Positions 4,987 to 6,168 of a stretch of DNA of 6,168 bases are shown here, piece by piece. Position 1 is the stretch's first letter, and every line of letters begins with the position of its first letter. The position numbers were made by a program, and so were the translations under genes. The notes under the pieces are model-generated. The model saw only the letters and a program-made list of their open reading frames with translations, searched no databases and was not told the origin of the DNA. The stretch is from Candidatus Avipropionibacterium avicola (GTDB lineage: Bacteria; Actinomycetota; Actinomycetes; Propionibacteriales; Propionibacteriaceae): the NCBI GenBank assembly GCA_018715445.1, contig DVLP01000151.1:1-6168 (forward strand). Direction: 5' to 3'.

Positions 4987-5510
4987 TGACCCACTCCGCA
5001 GAAGGTGAGCTCTGGACCGCCGATGCCCACCGGGCCTATCAGTCCGCGGTCGAGCTGGTGCAACGCAGCCTCGACGACCACTCCCGCGCGGTCGGGACCG
5101 TGGCCACCGATGACCTCCCGGCGACCGCCGCCGCACTCGAAGCCGCCCTCGCTGACCTCAGCGAGGCCGAGATCGCCCTCACCGGGGCGGCGGCGTTCTG
5201 GCTCGAGGATGCCGACGACCCTGAGGCCGACGATCCTGATGCATCTGCTGATGCACCCGACACGGGCCCCCCGACGTCCGACGACGGCCGTGTCCCGGTG
5301 CTGGTGAACCTGCAACTGTCTCTGGACGTCGTGGACCCCGACCGGTTGATCGCGACGGCTCGCGGGCTCGACCCCGACGCAACGGTCGACACCGTGGAGG
5401 ACGCGCTCTTCGTGATCGGTGCCCAGCTGGGGTGGGATGCCGTCATCGGTGACCAGCTGGAGCACCTCGAGATGCGCAGCCTCGCGACCGAGGTCCACAC
5501 CGGGGCGTGA
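4986..5510 (+). CDS. Acidic protein of unknown function
   Basis: This 174-residue product belongs to no family I recognise. Residues 10-73 are Ala-rich and predicted helical (ADAHRAYQSAVELVQRSL, then TAAALEAALADLSEAEIAL), likely a helical pair. Residues 74-100 are a very acidic, Asp/Ala/Pro-rich linker. Residues 102-165 form a second, mixed domain (VPVLVNLQLSLDVVDPDRLI, then VEDALFVIGAQLGWDAVIGDQLEHLE). There is no signal peptide or membrane segment, so it is probably cytoplasmic. I chose GTG 4986 because a TAnnnT -10 sits 7 nt upstream; GTG 4977 is in frame but would lie inside that hexamer, and upstream codons overlap the antisense acetyltransferase gene. Its stop and that of the convergent methyltransferase are separated by one base. 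Confidence 0.75.
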   Translation: MTHSAEGELWTADAHRAYQSAVELVQRSLDDHSRAVGTVATDDLPATAAALEAALADLSEAEIALTGAAAFWLEDADDPEADDPDASADAPDTGPPTSDDGRVPVLVNLQLSLDVVDPDRLIATARGLDPDATVDTVEDALFVIGAQLGWDAVIGDQLEHLEMRSLATEVHTGA

Positions 5511-5511
5511 C

Positions 5512-6168
5512 TCACCGCCGTACGGTCCGGGTCACCAGATAGCGGTGGTCGCGCCGGACCACCTCGGTCGGGCCGAGGCGACGAAGCCTCGGCAGATAGG
5601 GCAGATGGGTGTTGAAGACCATGACGACCTCGCCTCCGGGACGCACCACCCGTGCCGCGTCGTCGATCAGCTGCAAGGTCGGCGTCGAGTCCTTCGCCGC
5701 GCCTGTGTGGAAGGGCGGATTCGTCACGACGGCACCGACCGATCCGTCCGGCCAGCTCGTCAGGCCGTCGACACGCTCGCACCGTACGGCCTCGCCCGCG
5801 GTCAGTCGGGTCGAGGCGATCGCCGCTGCGGAGATGTCGCTGGCGACCACGTCGGCGTCCTGATGGCGCCGGGACAGCCAGGTCGCCAGGATCCCTGTCC
5901 CGCAACCGACATCGACGATCGGGCCGTCCGGCGGTGTCCACTCGGCGAGGTGGTCCAGCAACAGCCGCGTCCCCCGGTCGACCCGGGTCCCGGCGAAGAC
6001 GCCACCGTGGGCGTACACCTCGAACCCGAGCTCGGGGACGAACCGTGACCTCGGCCAGGTCGGCTTCACCCCGGCCCGCGGGTCGGCGGCATGCAGCACT
6101 CGGGACTTGTGGCGGCCCAGACTTGCTCGGACCTCGGCAAACCCGCGACCGAGGGCGTCGTTCATCGC
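5512..6168 (-). CDS. RsmC/RlmG-like rRNA (guanine-N2) methyltransferase, N-terminus beyond the right edge
   Basis: The visible 217 residues (counted from the ATG at 6165) contain a complete class I SAM-dependent methyltransferase domain of the MTS type. Key sites are GVFAGTRVDRGTRLLLDHL (55-73), which corresponds to the GVFS...LD.G..LLL element of RsmC. Next come SAM motif I VDVGCGTG (84-91), acidic D110 in motif II, and catalytic NPPFHTG (149-155). NTHLPYLPRL (185-194) precedes the final strand. RsmC modifies G1207 of 16S rRNA and RlmG modifies G1835 of 23S rRNA; NPPFH is shared, so I cannot choose. The frame stays open through the last bases of the window (GCG before the ATG). Residues 1-30, with GRHKSRVLHA, look like the end of the degenerate N-terminal domain of these proteins. 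The ATG at 6165 is therefore probably internal, and about 150 residues should lie outside. Confidence 0.88.
   Translation of the reverse strand, partial: AMNDALGRGFAEVRASLGRHKSRVLHAADPRAGVKPTWPRSRFVPELGFEVYAHGGVFAGTRVDRGTRLLLDHLAEWTPPDGPIVDVGCGTGILATWLSRRHQDADVVASDISAAAIASTRLTAGEAVRCERVDGLTSWPDGSVGAVVTNPPFHTGAAKDSTPTLQLIDDAARVVRPGGEVVMVFNTHLPYLPRLRRLGPTEVVRRDHRYLVTRTVRR

Noticed and set aside
5039..5941. A 300-codon minus-strand frame across the unknown gene and the methyltransferase.
   Set aside because: It conflicts with the methyltransferase frame, which carries clear SAM and NPPFH motifs. The translation is Arg/Ser-rich and featureless.

Overview
The window is very G+C-rich, with G or C at most third codon positions, GTG starts and some apparently SD-less starts. 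Together with the gene content this points to a high-GC Actinomycetota chromosome. A propionibacterial or nocardioidal relative is my guess, not something the sequence proves. I see no mobile element, tRNA, rRNA or CRISPR array. Coding density is very high.

Layout. (1) At 1-161, on the minus strand, is the 5' part of a small membrane-anchored or exported protein that runs off the left edge. (2) At 162-315 is a divergent intergenic region full of ATGAA/TTCAT repeats. It includes three back-to-back 11-bp units that look like a PHO-box-type site for an OmpR/PhoB-family response regulator, plus two inverted repeats. (3) At 316-4405, on the plus strand, is a tightly packed five-gene operon: a DUF4129 membrane protein, a two-helix membrane protein with a conserved-looking cytoplasmic tail, a MoxR-family AAA+ ATPase, a DUF58 protein and a roughly six-helix membrane protein. 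(4) At 4427-4894, on the minus strand, is a YpeA-like GNAT acetyltransferase. (5) At 4895-4985 is a divergent promoter region with a perfect-length 18-bp tandem duplication and a likely leaderless promoter. (6) At 4986-5510, on the plus strand, is an unrecognised acidic protein. (7) From 5512 to the right edge, on the minus strand, is an RsmC/RlmG-like rRNA guanine methyltransferase whose N-terminus lies outside the window.

The centre of interest is the MoxR-DUF58 operon. MoxR ATPases are AAA+ chaperone-like machines usually encoded beside DUF58 or von Willebrand A-like adaptor proteins and membrane proteins. In this locus the ATPase and its presumed adaptor sit between three small membrane proteins, and the transglutaminase-like (TgpA/DUF3488) gene often found in such loci is absent from the visible operon. 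Gene overlaps (8 bp and 4 bp) and gaps of 15 bp and 1 bp imply one transcript and translational coupling. A membrane-associated complex that remodels an unknown client is the natural inference, but the client cannot be read from this sequence.
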